Below the pieces are notes generated by a model, which had not been told where the DNA came from, made no database searches, and worked only from the letters and a program-made list of their open reading frames with translations. Made by a program: the position numbers and the translations under genes. A stretch of 64,000 nucleotides of DNA from Chersky-840 sp963848335 (lineage in GTDB: Bacteria; Actinomycetota; Acidimicrobiia; Acidimicrobiales; UBA8190). The DNA lies in contig CAWKDD010000001.1 in assembly GCA_963848335.1 (NCBI GenBank), forward strand, positions 1,550,001 through 1,614,000. Direction: 5' to 3'. Of the stretch, positions 36,954-47,945 are shown piece by piece (positions within the stretch are counted from its first letter, which is position 1; each line of letters opens with the position of its first letter).

Positions 36954-39256
36954 CTTGCGGGGCGGGACCGGCGTGCCCGGCGTCCCAGCCCCACCGCCGC
37001 CACCATCGTCAGCACCAGGCCCGCCGCCACCACCGCCGCGATCACGAGCCCGTCGGTGAACAGGGGGGGCCAGTAGTGCAGCTCCACCACGTGCCGGCCG
37101 GGGGGGATCCGGGCCTCCAGCATGGCTCCGCTGGCCCACGGCTCGAGCGCCAGGGGCCGTCCGTCCATGGTGGCCTGCCACCCCGGCACGTTGGTGAGGC
37201 GGAGCCGCAGCACCAGCGGCACGGCGCCTTGCACCGGGACTCGCCACGACGCCGGATCGGGGTGTGTCACCGCCACGGGGACGCCGGGGGCGAACAGCGA
37301 CGGCTCCGCCCCGTGAGCGGGTGCGGCGACGACCGTGGCGTCGGCCGCGCCGGGGACCGAGTAGAGCCCCTCGTCGCCGACGAGGCGGACGAAGACCGAT
37401 CCGTAGGGCCCTTTGCGCCCGGCGGGCTCGAGCAGGTACTGGATCCCGTAGAGCCGCGCCTGGTTGACACTGGCGATGCGGGCGCAGAACACGCCCAGCT
37501 GGGCCAGCGAATGGGGGGTCGGGGCACCACCGGCCGCGGCCCACGACTGCAGATAGTTCTCGGGGAGGATGGGGTCGTAGACCGCCATCTCCCGGATGCG
37601 GTACGCCACGTTGGCGTCGGGCCTGATACCCACCTCCTGCTTCGACGAGGTCAGGTAGGCCAGCGCGCGGCACGACCCGTACCCGACCAGCGACGAGCCG
37701 ACGCTCTGCTGCAGCTCGGTCACCCCCGGGGTCGTCGCGAAGTACGTAGGGCTCACCGACCAGAACGACGCCCCCGTGCTCAACAAGAACGCGGACTCCA
37801 CACCGAAGAGCACCACGGCTGCGCTGCGACACAGGACGCCGCGCCCGTGCGCGGGGGGCCGGCGCTTGGCCCGCCACCACAGGACGCCGCCCACGGCCAG
37901 GCCCACGACGGCCTGGACCGCCGGCCAGAACAGGCTGTGCTGGTGCTTGGCCAGATGGGAGATGCCCACGACCGACCCCGCCAGCAGTAACAACACCGCG
38001 CCTCCGGCCACCGCGAACGCGCCTCCGACCCACCGCGCCAGGGTCTTGGCGGCGTCGACGCTCGGGTCGCGGTCGGCCCGGACGAGGGCGTCGATCCCGA
38101 ACGCGGCCAGGACCGCCACGGTGAGCGCCAGGATCATGACGGCCCGGTTCCAGGTGACGGTGTGCGCGCCCGGGATGTGGTCCAGCAGCTGGTCCACGGG
38201 GGAGAGGAACGTCAATGCGCCGCTCACCACGACCAGAGCCACAAGCGCCCACACTTCGGGACGCCTCCGCCCCGCCCATACGCCCACGGCACCCAGGGCC
38301 AGGGCGATGACGCCGACGTAGGCGGAAGTGGTGAAGTCGGGGCCCTGCAGGCCGGCGGCGACCAGGTTGGGAAGATGCGTGAGGGGGTACGCGGGCTGGC
38401 CCGTCCCGTTGCGGCGCACCGAGAGGAGCCCGAGCTGGGTCCCGGGCAACAGCAGGGGGGCGCCCAGCCCGAGGCCGCACACGCCGGCCACGAGCACGAG
38501 GGAGAGGGGCCGCAACGTCGGGGCCCGCTCCAGCCGGGCGCGCACCACCAACCACACCACCACGAACACGGCCACGGCCACGCCGAGCACGGCCAGGCTC
38601 TCGGGGTGGCCGCCGTACACCGCTGCTCCCACGAACAGCGCCATGAGCACGCTGTCGCGCACGCGGTGCCTGCCCCGCACGAGCAGCACGACGGCGGCGA
38701 GGGCCCAACCCGCCCAGCACGTCACCGCGGTGTGGGGCCATCCGGCGTGGTCCACCATGGGGCCCGACAACTCGAAGACGGTTCCGCCCAAGGCGGCGCC
38801 GAACACCCCGAGCCGCAGCACGCGGCACAACGCGTAGGCACCGGTGCCGGCGATCAGGAGCCGGACCAGCACGATGACGGTGTACGCGTAGCGGACCGGG
38901 AAGAGGTAGCTCAACGCGGTGGGGACGCTGAACACGCTCGACTGCCAGTTGAACGCCAGGGGCATGCCCAGGAGGTTGTAGGAATTCCACAGCGGAAGCT
39001 GCCCGTTGTGGACCTGGGTCCACGCCAGGTTCGTCCACGGGACCATCTGCTGGATCTGGTCCGCCTGGATGGCGTTGTGCACCGTGGTCCCGGGCTGCTG
39101 GGTGAGGCCGAAGCGCGACAGCAGGTCGAAGGGGCCGAGCGATACGCCCGGGTGCAGGGCGCGCGCCAGGACGAGGGCAGCGGCGAGCACGGTCCAGGCC
39201 ACGCCCAGCACGTCGGGAGCCCACCGGCTCCGGCGCGACCTGCGGGGCGAGGCCAT
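36950..39256 (-). CDS. YfhO-family membrane protein, copy 4 (intact)
   Basis: 768 residues from ATG 39254-39256 (MASPRRSRRSRW), which has GAGG at good SD distance; a GTG at 39313 would add 19 residues. VSLGPFDLLSRFGLTQQPGT and HNGQLPLWNSYNLLGMPLAF place it nearest copy 2. The C-terminal domain has FCARIASVNQARLYGIQYLL, VPGWQATMDGRPLALE and GRHVVELHYWPPLFTDG. It lies between the DegT aminotransferase and the WbbL-type GT2, overlapping the latter, so it belongs to the large minus-strand operon beginning at 44.7 kb. Confidence 0.88.
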   Translation of the reverse strand: MASPRRSRRSRWAPDVLGVAWTVLAAALVLARALHPGVSLGPFDLLSRFGLTQQPGTTVHNAIQADQIQQMVPWTNLAWTQVHNGQLPLWNSYNLLGMPLAFNWQSSVFSVPTALSYLFPVRYAYTVIVLVRLLIAGTGAYALCRVLRLGVFGAALGGTVFELSGPMVDHAGWPHTAVTCWAGWALAAVVLLVRGRHRVRDSVLMALFVGAAVYGGHPESLAVLGVAVAVFVVVWLVVRARLERAPTLRPLSLVLVAGVCGLGLGAPLLLPGTQLGLLSVRRNGTGQPAYPLTHLPNLVAAGLQGPDFTTSAYVGVIALALGAVGVWAGRRRPEVWALVALVVVSGALTFLSPVDQLLDHIPGAHTVTWNRAVMILALTVAVLAAFGIDALVRADRDPSVDAAKTLARWVGGAFAVAGGAVLLLLAGSVVGISHLAKHQHSLFWPAVQAVVGLAVGGVLWWRAKRRPPAHGRGVLCRSAAVVLFGVESAFLLSTGASFWSVSPTYFATTPGVTELQQSVGSSLVGYGSCRALAYLTSSKQEVGIRPDANVAYRIREMAVYDPILPENYLQSWAAAGGAPTPHSLAQLGVFCARIASVNQARLYGIQYLLEPAGRKGPYGSVFVRLVGDEGLYSVPGAADATVVAAPAHGAEPSLFAPGVPVAVTHPDPASWRVPVQGAVPLVLRLRLTNVPGWQATMDGRPLALEPWASGAMLEARIPPGRHVVELHYWPPLFTDGLVIAAVVAAGLVLTMVAAVGLGRRARRSRPAR

Positions 39257-39322
39257 GTCCGGATCCTCGTCGGGCACGGCTCTCGCCTCGTCCCCCTCCT
39301 CTCGGGTCTGCACGTCCGGAGC

Positions 39323-40449
<1,127 letters not shown>

Positions 40450-40453
<4 letters not shown>

Positions 40454-41415
40454 GCCCGGGCCCCGGGCTCGGGCGACATGGCTCCGCACGCCATGGACAA
40501 CGCCACCACCACTGCCGCGGTCACCGCCACGGCGGCCACGGGGCCGGCCAGGGTGTGTGCCTTGGACGCGCCCACGGCCGCCGCGCCCAACAGCACCTCG
40601 CCCCCGACATAGGCCAATGCCGCGACCCCCCGGGACCACCCCCGCGCCACGACGAGGTCATAGGGATGACGACGGTCACCGCTCGTGATCGAACGCCGGG
40701 CCCGCAGGCGGCGCACCACCGCGCCCGCCACCTCCGCCACCGGGACGGCCACGATCACCAGGCTCGCCACGCCGACCGGCGATGGCGTCCCGGGCGCCCA
40801 CGCCGAGGCCAGGAGCACGGTCATGGTGGCGCCGAGCAGGTAGGCGCCGGCGTCTCCCAGATAGACGCGCGCCGGAGGGCGGTTGTAGAGGAGGAACCCC
40901 GCCAGGGCCGCGGCCCCCGCCACGGCCAGGTCCCTGGCCCCGCCGTGGAGCACCACGGCGAAGGCCACGCAGGCCACGGCCACCACGCCGCCGGCCAGCG
41001 CGTCGAGCCCGTCGAGGAAGTTCGTCCCGTTCATGAGCAGGACCGACACCGCCACGACGAGGACGCCACCGCCGACACCCCCGATGCGCGTGGGGACGGC
41101 CAGGGCGATGCCGACGCCCACCGCCACCTGCCCCACCAGGCGCAGGGGGGCGGGCAGGTCCATGCGGTCGTCGAGGACCCCGAGGACCACCGCGCCGGCC
41201 AGGGGCGCGATCACGACGGGGTGGCCCACGGCCGCCCCCACCAGCGCGGCGAGGAAGACGGCCACGCCCCCCAGGTACGGCACCGGCGTCGCCTGGGGCT
41301 TGAGCGGGCCGGGGTGGTCGACGACACCTGTGCGCGTGGCCACGGCCATGGCGACGGGGGTGAGGACGACCGCGGCGCCGAAGGCCACGGCGCTCACCAC
41401 CACCAGGCGCGTCAC
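40450..41415 (-). CDS. Polyprenyl-phosphate HexNAc-1-phosphate transferase (WecA/MraY family)
   Basis: Intact, 321 residues from GTG 41413-41415, overlapping the GNAT gene. About ten hydrophobic segments. Family motifs: DHPGPLKPQATPVPYLGGVA near residue 34, LGVLDDRMDLPAPLRLVGQ (the DD pair), LLMNGTNFLDGLDALAGG (NxxNxxDG region), and ARVYLGDAGAYLLG. A basic cytosolic loop RRLRARRSITSGDRRHPYDL contains the H-P-x-D-L seen near the active site. It should start glycan assembly by putting a HexNAc-1-P on undecaprenyl phosphate. The ATG of the DegT gene overlaps its stop (ATGA). Confidence 0.9.
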
Positions 41416-42080
41416 GAACCGCGCCGGGGTCTCGGGACGGCGCCCAGCGGGACCTCGACCTGCATGAGCGACGACCGGGTCCCGCGGTGCATCTCGAAGG
41501 TGCGTGCCGGGGCGAAGCCCGACCGGCGGTACATGGCGATGGCGGCCTCGTTGCCGGCGCCCACGACCACGTGCGCCGAGCCGACGCCCCGCGCCGCGAG
41601 CTCGCCGAGGAACGCCTCGACGAGCAGGTGCCCCACCCGCCGACCCCTCCAGCGCGGGTCGACGGCCACCGCCAACAATTCGCCGCCGGGTGCCGAGGCC
41701 TCGCCCCGGCGTCCGTGTCGCAACGTCTCGAGGACGCGGGGTAGCGACGTCACGAGACGAAGCGGAGCGCTCAGGGACGCGGCCACGCCGTCGCGCACGA
41801 GGAAGTCCCGGTACAGGCGACCGGTGGCCACCGAGCCGGCGATGAAGCCGACCGTCGTTCCTGCGGACTCGGCCACGAGCAGGAAGGAGCCTTCCGACCG
41901 GACGATGCGGCCGTAGAGCCGGCCGAGGAAGCGGGGACCGAGGCTCGACAGGAAGCCTTCGGAGATGAGCAGGGCGTGCAGCGCCGCCGCCGAGGCCGCG
42001 TCCGAGGGCCCGCCGACCCGCACGACGGCAGGGTCGCCGCCGGGCCCGCCTGGTGCCGGGCCGCCCCCACTGCCACGCAT
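41412..42080 (-). CDS. GNAT N-acetyltransferase
   Basis: Intact, 222 residues from ATG 42078-42080; TTG 42134 would add 18. The acetyl-CoA loop is ELLAVAVDPRWRGRRVGHLL (R/Q-x-x-G-x-G/A region as R-x-R-x-G), followed by AHVVVGAGNEAAIAMYRRSG and FAPARTFEMHRG. The N-terminal ALLISEGFLSSLGPRFLGRL is like sugar-N-acetyltransferases of polysaccharide loci. It probably acetylates the amino group made by the DegT aminotransferase; the three genes overlap end to end. Confidence 0.8.
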   Translation of the reverse strand: MRGSGGGPAPGGPGGDPAVVRVGGPSDAASAAALHALLISEGFLSSLGPRFLGRLYGRIVRSEGSFLLVAESAGTTVGFIAGSVATGRLYRDFLVRDGVAASLSAPLRLVTSLPRVLETLRHGRRGEASAPGGELLAVAVDPRWRGRRVGHLLVEAFLGELAARGVGSAHVVVGAGNEAAIAMYRRSGFAPARTFEMHRGTRSSLMQVEVPLGAVPRPRRGS

Positions 42081-42137
42081 CGTCGCCCCTCTCCCGCGAT
42101 CCGCGGAGCCAGGTCGCCCCCCGTGCGAGGCCAAAGT

Positions 42138-43061
42138 CTAGGTCGGCACCCGTGCCAGCAAGGACGCCATGACCCGCGACTGCAGGCCCGGGTCCCGGCG
42201 CCGCCGCCCCGCCCGGACGGCGGCCAAGCTGGAAGCCAGCAGGAAGCCGACCCGGGCCGCATCCCCCGGCGACGCGCCCGCGCCCGAGCTCAGCGTGCGC
42301 AGCATCCCGGGCCGGCCCTGCTCGTAGCCGGCCAGCACGGTCTCGTGGAACAGCCGGCACGAGCTCGTCATGGCCGCGGCGTGCTTCACCAGGAAGTTGC
42401 GTCGCCCCGTGATCTGCGCCTCGGCCGTCCTCGTGACCCTGCTCCCCCCGTGCTGAGTGTAGAGGTAGCCGACATGGGGCACCGTGCGCACCTGACCTTC
42501 CTGCGAGCACCGCAGCCACAGGTCCCAGTCCTCGCCGGTGGGGAGGTCGGGATCGAACGAGACGTCGAAGCTCAGGGCGTGACGCCGGAGCACGGCAAAG
42601 GGCAGAGCCACGAAGTTCTGCCACAGCAGATGGGTGCTGGGGTACTCCAGTGGGCCGCGGAAGACCGCCGCGCCACCGCTCTGGGCGTGGAGCACGACAT
42701 GCCACGACGACGCGGCGACGACGTCGGGGTGCGCGTCCAGGAAGTCGAGGACCACCCGGCCGACACCGGGGAACCAGGCGTCGTCGTCGTCGCAGAACGC
42801 CACCAGCTCGCCCCGGGCCACCTCGAGCCCGCGATTGCGGGCCACACAAGGCCCCACCGTCTCCTCGGTGCGCACGACACGCACCCGGCCGTCCTGAGCC
42901 CTCAGGCGGTCGAGCACCTGGGCGGTGTCGTCCGAAGAGCAATCGTCCACCACGACCAGCTCCAGAGCCCCGACGTCCTGGGACAGCACCGAGGCGGCAG
43001 CCCGTCCGACCTCTCGGGCGCGGTCGTGGGTCGGCATGACCACGCTCAGCAGGACCGACAC
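42138..43061 (-). CDS. GT2 family glycosyltransferase
   Basis: Intact, 307 residues from GTG 43059-43061. LLSVVMPTHDRAREVGRAAA, LELVVVDDCSSDDTAQVLDR, GPCVARNRGLEVARGELVAF and CDDDDAWFPG (DxD) form a classic inverting GT-A fold. PTGEDWDLWLRCSQEGQV is the acceptor/catalytic ED-W region. RRNFLVKHAAAM and a short helical tail follow. It is upstream of the GNAT gene with 57 bases between. Acceptor and donor sugars are unknown. Confidence 0.87.
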   Translation of the reverse strand: MSVLLSVVMPTHDRAREVGRAAASVLSQDVGALELVVVDDCSSDDTAQVLDRLRAQDGRVRVVRTEETVGPCVARNRGLEVARGELVAFCDDDDAWFPGVGRVVLDFLDAHPDVVAASSWHVVLHAQSGGAAVFRGPLEYPSTHLLWQNFVALPFAVLRRHALSFDVSFDPDLPTGEDWDLWLRCSQEGQVRTVPHVGYLYTQHGGSRVTRTAEAQITGRRNFLVKHAAAMTSSCRLFHETVLAGYEQGRPGMLRTLSSGAGASPGDAARVGFLLASSLAAVRAGRRRRDPGLQSRVMASLLARVPT

Positions 43062-43124
43062 AACCTGCCCAGCATACCCGCCGTCTCCGTAAACACCGGC
43101 GCCGCGGCGCGGGCCGCCGCCGGG

Positions 43125-44732
43125 TCAGCGGCGTCGGGACAACCGTCCGCGCAGCGACGCATAGACCTGGCGGGCCCGCCAGAACGGGCTCGCCTGCATG
43201 GAGGCCACCTGCAGGCGAGCCTTTTCGAGCTCGGCGTTGAGCGCGACCTGCTCGCCTCGCAAGCGCGTGACGAGATCGGCGATGGCGTCGGGCGGCCCCG
43301 AGGCCTCGGTGCCACCCCCGACGGCCCCTTCGCGATCGTCGGGGGTGGCCCCACTCGCCTCCTCACCGGACCCGTCGATCAACCACGAGTCGATCGAAGA
43401 CAGGTTGGTGTGGATGGGAAGCGCGCTCTCCCACTTGCGCGCCAGGACGCGCTCGCTCTCCCGGTACTTCCAGGGAACGCGGCCGGTCAACGAGTTGTGG
43501 TGGCACAGCGCGTCGACGACGACGGCGCGCAGCCCCCGGGCGCGGGCCTGAAGCGCCAGGTCGGTCCCGTACAGGTGCCAGCCCAGGGCGGCGTCGACGC
43601 GCAACGGCGTGCCGCGGGGCACGACCATCAGCAATTCGTCGAGTCCGTCGACATCGGCGGGAAGGCTGCGGTGCGTGAGCAGGCGGTCCCGATGCACCAC
43701 GTGGCCGATGGCGTCGAAGGGGACCCGGCGATCGAGCACGCCGAAGACGCCCCCCACACCGATGACCCCTCCTTGGCGCTCGGCCAGCTGCCACTGTGAC
43801 GCCAGACGCGCCGGCCATCCCGAGGGGAGGTAGACGTCCTGGTGGACCAGTACCACCAGCTCGTGGCGAGCCCGCTCGATTCCGGCGTTGAGCCCTTCGG
43901 CCGCCGTCGCACACCCGCGGAAGACGAGCAACTCGTGCGGTCCCGCCCCCATACACGGCGAGCGCTGCAGGTTCGCCTCGAGTTGGGCGTCGTCGTTCAC
44001 GCATGCCACGAACGTGATCGGGACCTCGCTGGTGTCGGCACGGGGGAGAGGCCGGCCCGACACGATGAGCGTCGCCGTCTTGAGGTCGCGCTCCGCGTCG
44101 CGCCCGCCCACACCGAGGAGCTCGAACAGGGGCGCACCAGCATGCACCATGGGACCTGCTCCCGCGTCCTCGACGCGCCCGGCAGTGTCGGGTGCGAACC
44201 CCGCGTCGAGGAGGAGCTGCATGGTGCTCGCCGAGGTGAAGAGCCAGCGTCGAGCCGGCCCGGTCGACGGCGCGGTCGACGGCGACGGCGACGGCGCGTA
44301 GTACGGGGGAACGCCTCGAAGGATCCCCGAGACCACGTCGTGGTGTTGCAGGTTCGGGACCGAGCACGAGATCGTCCCCGATGCCGAGAGCAGCTGGCGG
44401 TGCCGGTCGAGCACGGCCACCGGGTCGGTCAACCGCGACAACACGTCCGCGTACACGATGCAGTCGACCGATCCGCCGTCCAAGGGCGGGAGCTCGGCGT
44501 CGAGGTCGAGCTCGAAGCAGCCTTCGAGACCGTCCGACGCCGCCGATCCGGGGGAGCCGGGGAAGTCGGCGCCGTAGAGGGCGGGCGGGGGCCGACGCTG
44601 TTTCAGCCAGGGCGTGAGCCATCCCTCGCCCACACCGACCTGGAGGACCGTCCGTGCCGTGTCGGGCACGGACGCGGCCAGGCGCGCGCTGGGCGTCGCC
44701 GTGTCGAGCTTTCCCTCGCCCGCCTGGTGCAC
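43125..44732 (-). CDS. Bifunctional methyltransferase / GT2-like glycosyltransferase
   Basis: Intact, 535 residues from GTG 44730-44732. Residues about 25-200 form a SAM methyltransferase-like domain (TVLQVGVGEGWLTPWLKQRR; SVDCIVYADVLSRLTDPVAV; GTISCSVPNLQHHDVVSGIL). Residues about 240-430 are a GT2-like domain (PITFVACVNDDAQLEANLQR; VVLVHQDVYLPSGWPARLAS with the H-Q-D-V motif; GWHLYGTDLALQARARGLRA). A short Glu/Arg coiled segment and the tail SMQASPFWRARQVYASLRGR close it; ASPFWR tails recur in actinobacterial transferases. It is first gene of the minus operon and faces the sulfotransferase at 44901. Confidence 0.8.
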   Translation of the reverse strand: MHQAGEGKLDTATPSARLAASVPDTARTVLQVGVGEGWLTPWLKQRRPPPALYGADFPGSPGSAASDGLEGCFELDLDAELPPLDGGSVDCIVYADVLSRLTDPVAVLDRHRQLLSASGTISCSVPNLQHHDVVSGILRGVPPYYAPSPSPSTAPSTGPARRWLFTSASTMQLLLDAGFAPDTAGRVEDAGAGPMVHAGAPLFELLGVGGRDAERDLKTATLIVSGRPLPRADTSEVPITFVACVNDDAQLEANLQRSPCMGAGPHELLVFRGCATAAEGLNAGIERARHELVVLVHQDVYLPSGWPARLASQWQLAERQGGVIGVGGVFGVLDRRVPFDAIGHVVHRDRLLTHRSLPADVDGLDELLMVVPRGTPLRVDAALGWHLYGTDLALQARARGLRAVVVDALCHHNSLTGRVPWKYRESERVLARKWESALPIHTNLSSIDSWLIDGSGEEASGATPDDREGAVGGGTEASGPPDAIADLVTRLRGEQVALNAELEKARLQVASMQASPFWRARQVYASLRGRLSRRR

Positions 44733-44820
44733 GCCTTGGAGGCTAACGGGGATCGGTACCGTTCCCGGGTAGCGATCGACCTCGGACCGCCCCGATGGGC
44801 CCGTCCAACCGGTCCGGTCC

Positions 44821-44828
44821 TATAGGTT
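44821..44828 (+). promoter_or_regulatory. Possible -10 element before the sulfotransferase
   Basis: TATAGGTT is the only AT-rich stretch in the 168-base divergent gap and lies about 75 bases upstream of the sulfotransferase start. No -35 is obvious. The opposite-direction promoter for the 43125-44732 gene must be in the same gap. Confidence 0.25.
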
Positions 44829-44900
44829 TGGGCGGCGTCGCCGCCGAGGTCGCACCGACATGGCGCGTCGGCGCACCGTCGAGGAGCAACTGCTGAGAGG

Positions 44901-45859
44901 GTGCGAGGGGCGTTGGCCGACACCGTCGAACGAGGGATCCCGTCGGGACCGTGGGTGCTGGTGGTGGGCATGCACCGCAGCGGCACCTCGGCGCTGGCCG
45001 GCGCGCTCGGTCGCCTCGGTCTCATGCTGCCCGCCCCCGACGACCTCGTGGAGGGCCGCTACGACAACCCCGTCCACTACGAGAGCAAGGCCCTCACCGA
45101 CGTCGACGACGACATCCTGGCCGCCCTGGGGGGGTCGTGGAGCGCGCCCCCGTCTTCGACCCCGGTTGGGAACGCTCCGACGCGGTCCTCGGTGTCACCT
45201 CACGCATCCCGGTGGCGGCCCGGCGGGCTTTCCCCGCCGACGGCCCGGTGGTGTGGAAGGACCCGCGCCTGTGCCTGCTCCTCCCGTTGTGGCGGTCGCT
45301 GCTGCCCCCGCCCGCCGTGACCGTCCTCCTGTGGCGCTCACCGCTGGCCGTCGCCCGCTCGTTGGGATTCCGACAGGGCTTCTCGGTGAGCCTCGGCCTC
45401 GCCCTGTGGGAGCACTACAACAGTGCCGCCCTCGCCGCCCTCGCCGACAGCGCCGTCTACGTCATGCGCTACGAGTCCTTGCTCGACGACCCCCGGGCCT
45501 CGGTGACCTCCTTGGCCCGGTGGCTCACCGCCGCCGGACGCGTACCGGAAGGTCTCGACGAGGATGCCGCCGAGGTGGCGGCGGCCTCGGTCTCGCCGGG
45601 CTCGGCCCCACGCCAGGACGGAGGCGAGCTGCCCGGGGAACTGCACCGGGCCGTGGCCACGATGACCGAGCTCACCGGGGGTCACGACCGCCTGCCGCAC
45701 ACGCCGGCCTTCGAGGCGCCGCCGTGGATGGCCGACGCTATCGCCCAACGCCGCGACTACGAGGAGCTCTACGCCCGGTACATGCGCTACGTGCGGTTGC
45801 GCCGACGGATCCCCTTCGTGGGGAGAACCCCCCGGCGCCCCCCTCACCCCGAGCGGTGA
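44901..45859 (+). CDS. PAPS-dependent sulfotransferase, one frameshift
   Basis: About 319 residues. VLVVGMHRSGTSALAGALGR is the phosphosulfate loop and RYDNPVHYESKALTDVDDDI the segment shared with the pair at 23.7-25.5 kb. A frame change near 45150, where one C seems to be missing from a C5 run, restores VFDPGWERSDAVLG. VVWKDPRLCLLLPLWRSLLP and VLLWRSPLAVARSLGFRQGF are the 3'-phosphate region, and YESLLDDPRASVTSLARWL follows. The start is uncertain (GTG 44901 or TTG 44913). It is a third member of the same GMHRSGTSA subfamily. The 3' end overlaps the convergent GT4 by 16 bases. Confidence 0.78.
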
Positions 45860-47001
45860 GGGCCCGATCCGAGCACCTCGTCCCACAGCGCCTCGAAGCG
45901 GCGCACCATGTCGTCGACGCCGTACCGCTGCGCGGCGAAGGCGGCCCGGGCCCCGAGCGCGCCACGTTCTCCGGCGTCGTCGAGCAGGCGGACCAAGGCG
46001 GAGGTGAGCTCCTCGACGTTCCCGGGCTCGACGAGCACGCCGCTCACCCCGTCCTCGATCAGCAGGCGAGGTCCGTCGGTGGCCGCGGCCACCACCGGCC
46101 TGCCTGCCGCCATCGCCTCGAGCACGGCCAGGCCGAAGGACTCGGCGTGTGAAGGGTGCACGACCACGTCGGAGGCCGCCACGAGGTCGTCTTTGAGCGG
46201 GGGACGCACGTCCCCGGGGATGACGAGCCGTCGGCGCAGTCCGTGCTCGTCGACGAGCCCCTGCAGCCGTCGCCAGTAGTCCGAAGCCTCGTCGGCGGGC
46301 CCGCACATCACCCCGTAGAGGTTCGGATAGCGCGCCACCAGGTTCCCCAAGGCGGCGACGAAATCGGCCTGGCCCTTCATCCGCCCCACACGGGCGAACA
46401 TCGACAGCACCAGCGAGTGGTCGGGGATCCCGAAGGCCCGTCTGGCGCGGTCGGGGTTCGCCCCCCGGCCGCGTTCGAGGTCGACGCCGGGTGTCACCAC
46501 CGACCATGGGATCCCGGGGAATTCGACGCTCCGCTGTCGCGCCCCGGGGGACGTGAACACCACGTGGGCGGGAGGCAGCGACCTGAGCAGGTGCGCCACC
46601 ACTCGCTCCGAGCGCGTCCGGGGCTGCAGCGGGGAGTGGATGTGCCAGATCACGGGCGTGCGCGTCATGCGGCCCGCCAAGCCGGCGTAAAGGAGGGCAG
46701 AGTTCTCACTGGCGTGGATCAGCACCGCCCCTTCGGTCCGGGCCACCCTGCGCAAGCCGAGCACGAGGGTGATGAGGTTGCGCGGTGATCGCAACCGTGA
46801 GCGCGGGAAGCTGTAGGCGGCGGTGCCGCTGTTGCGCACCAGCTCGGGCCACCGCCCCGGCGACAGGCACGCCAGCGCGGGGACGAACCGCGTCCGGTCG
46901 ACGCGCCCGATGATCTCGTTCAACACGGTGGACGCCCCGCCCAGGTCCTCGTAGCCGGAGCTGTCCACGAGCAGGACGTGCACCGGTGCGGGCGGGCTCA
47001 A
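45844..47001 (-). CDS. GT4-family glycosyltransferase (intact)
   Basis: 385 residues from TTG 46999-47001, overlapping the stop of the upstream GT2 (TTGA). VHVLLVDSSGYEDLGGASTV and NEIIGRVDRTRFVPALACLS form the acceptor domain with the usual G-G-A/S loop. WHIHSPLQPRTRSERVVAHL and FTSPGARQRSVEFPGIPW follow. The donor domain has LSMFARVGRMKGQADFVAAL, DVVVHPSHAESFGLAVLEAM (catalytic E-S-F-G-x-x-x-x-E, the retaining GT4 signature) and GPRLLIEDGVSGVLVEPGN. It is one of few transferases here without frame damage. Confidence 0.88.
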   Translation of the reverse strand: MSPPAPVHVLLVDSSGYEDLGGASTVLNEIIGRVDRTRFVPALACLSPGRWPELVRNSGTAAYSFPRSRLRSPRNLITLVLGLRRVARTEGAVLIHASENSALLYAGLAGRMTRTPVIWHIHSPLQPRTRSERVVAHLLRSLPPAHVVFTSPGARQRSVEFPGIPWSVVTPGVDLERGRGANPDRARRAFGIPDHSLVLSMFARVGRMKGQADFVAALGNLVARYPNLYGVMCGPADEASDYWRRLQGLVDEHGLRRRLVIPGDVRPPLKDDLVAASDVVVHPSHAESFGLAVLEAMAAGRPVVAAATDGPRLLIEDGVSGVLVEPGNVEELTSALVRLLDDAGERGALGARAAFAAQRYGVDDMVRRFEALWDEVLGSGPHRSG

Positions 47002-47935
47002 CCCGGCCCCTCGGCGCCGTCGATCACCGGGACCCGGTGCTGGCGCGGGGGGATCATGCCCCCCCGCAGCGCCACTCGGACCGGCCCCCGCGCGTAGAGA
47101 CGGGCCAGGCGCAAAGACGGGCCCCGTCGACGGCGCGACACCGCCGCCCGCCGCAGGGCGGTGACCACCGTCGCCGCCTGGTACGAACGCCAACCGAGCG
47201 CCCCGTGCCACTTGCGGAGGTAGGTCTCGACCCCGGCGTGGAAGCGGACCTGGCGCCGGTCGGGATCGGGGTCGGTGGCCGCCCCTACGTGCAGTGCGGA
47301 GGCCTCGGGGCAATACGACACGTTCCAGCCGCGGCGCGTGGCACGCCGCTCCCAGTCGGCTTCCTCCGCGTACAGGAAGAACCCCTCGTCGAACCCGCCC
47401 ACGTCGAAGAAGGCCTCGGCCTGCACCAGGAGCACCGAGGCGATGACGTATCCCCACCCGCGGGTGAAGCGCCCCAGGCCCACCGCCTCGGTCCATGCCC
47501 GCCCCGGGGTGGGGAAGGGCCAGCACACCGGGGACGCCCGGTCCGATCCCGGTCGTGCGCTGGGCCGGCGCCACGCACGCCACGCCGGGGCCGGCGTGCA
47601 GGGCGCGCCGCAACCGCTCCAGGTCCCCGACCCCGATGACGGCGTCGGGATTGAGGAGCAGGACGTCGACGCCCGGTCGCGCCACCGACACCCAGCCCCC
47701 GGTTCACCCCGGCGGCGAACCCGAGGTTCTCCCCGGGGTCGAGGTAGGTCGCGCCGGCTCGCTCCGCCACGGCGCGCGTCCGGGCCGACGACGAGTTGTC
47801 CACCACCACCACGGGGTACCTGTCGCCGAGGGCCCCCAGACACGTGTCGAGCGCGTCCGGATCGCCGTAGGCGACCACGAGGACGTGCATCGGGGGCACA
47901 GCGGAGACGTCGGGATCGTCCTGGGCCGTGCTCAC
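46998..47935 (-). CDS. GT2 rhamnosyltransferase-like enzyme (WbbL type), two frameshifts
   Basis: About 312 residues. MHVLVVAYGDPDALDTCLGA, VVVVDNSSSARTRAVAERAG and NLGFAAGVNRGL are the GT-A start. After a frame change near 47690 comes VDVLLLNPDAVIGVGDLERL, and after another near 47530 AWTEAVGLGRFTRGWGYVIA, VGGFDEGFFLYAEEADWERR and HAGVETYLRKWHGALGW. It is laid out like the GT2 at 36040-36953, suggesting duplication. GTG 47933-47935 starts 11 bases after the upstream gene. The stop overlaps the GT4 start. Confidence 0.78.
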
Positions 47936-47945
47936 ACGCCGGGCC

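Noticed and set aside
45844..47691. Fusion of the GT4 with the upstream GT2 in one long frame
   Set aside because: The frame is open upstream, but the GT2 motifs there change frames. A TTG start exactly overlaps the GT2 stop, so two overlapping genes fit better.
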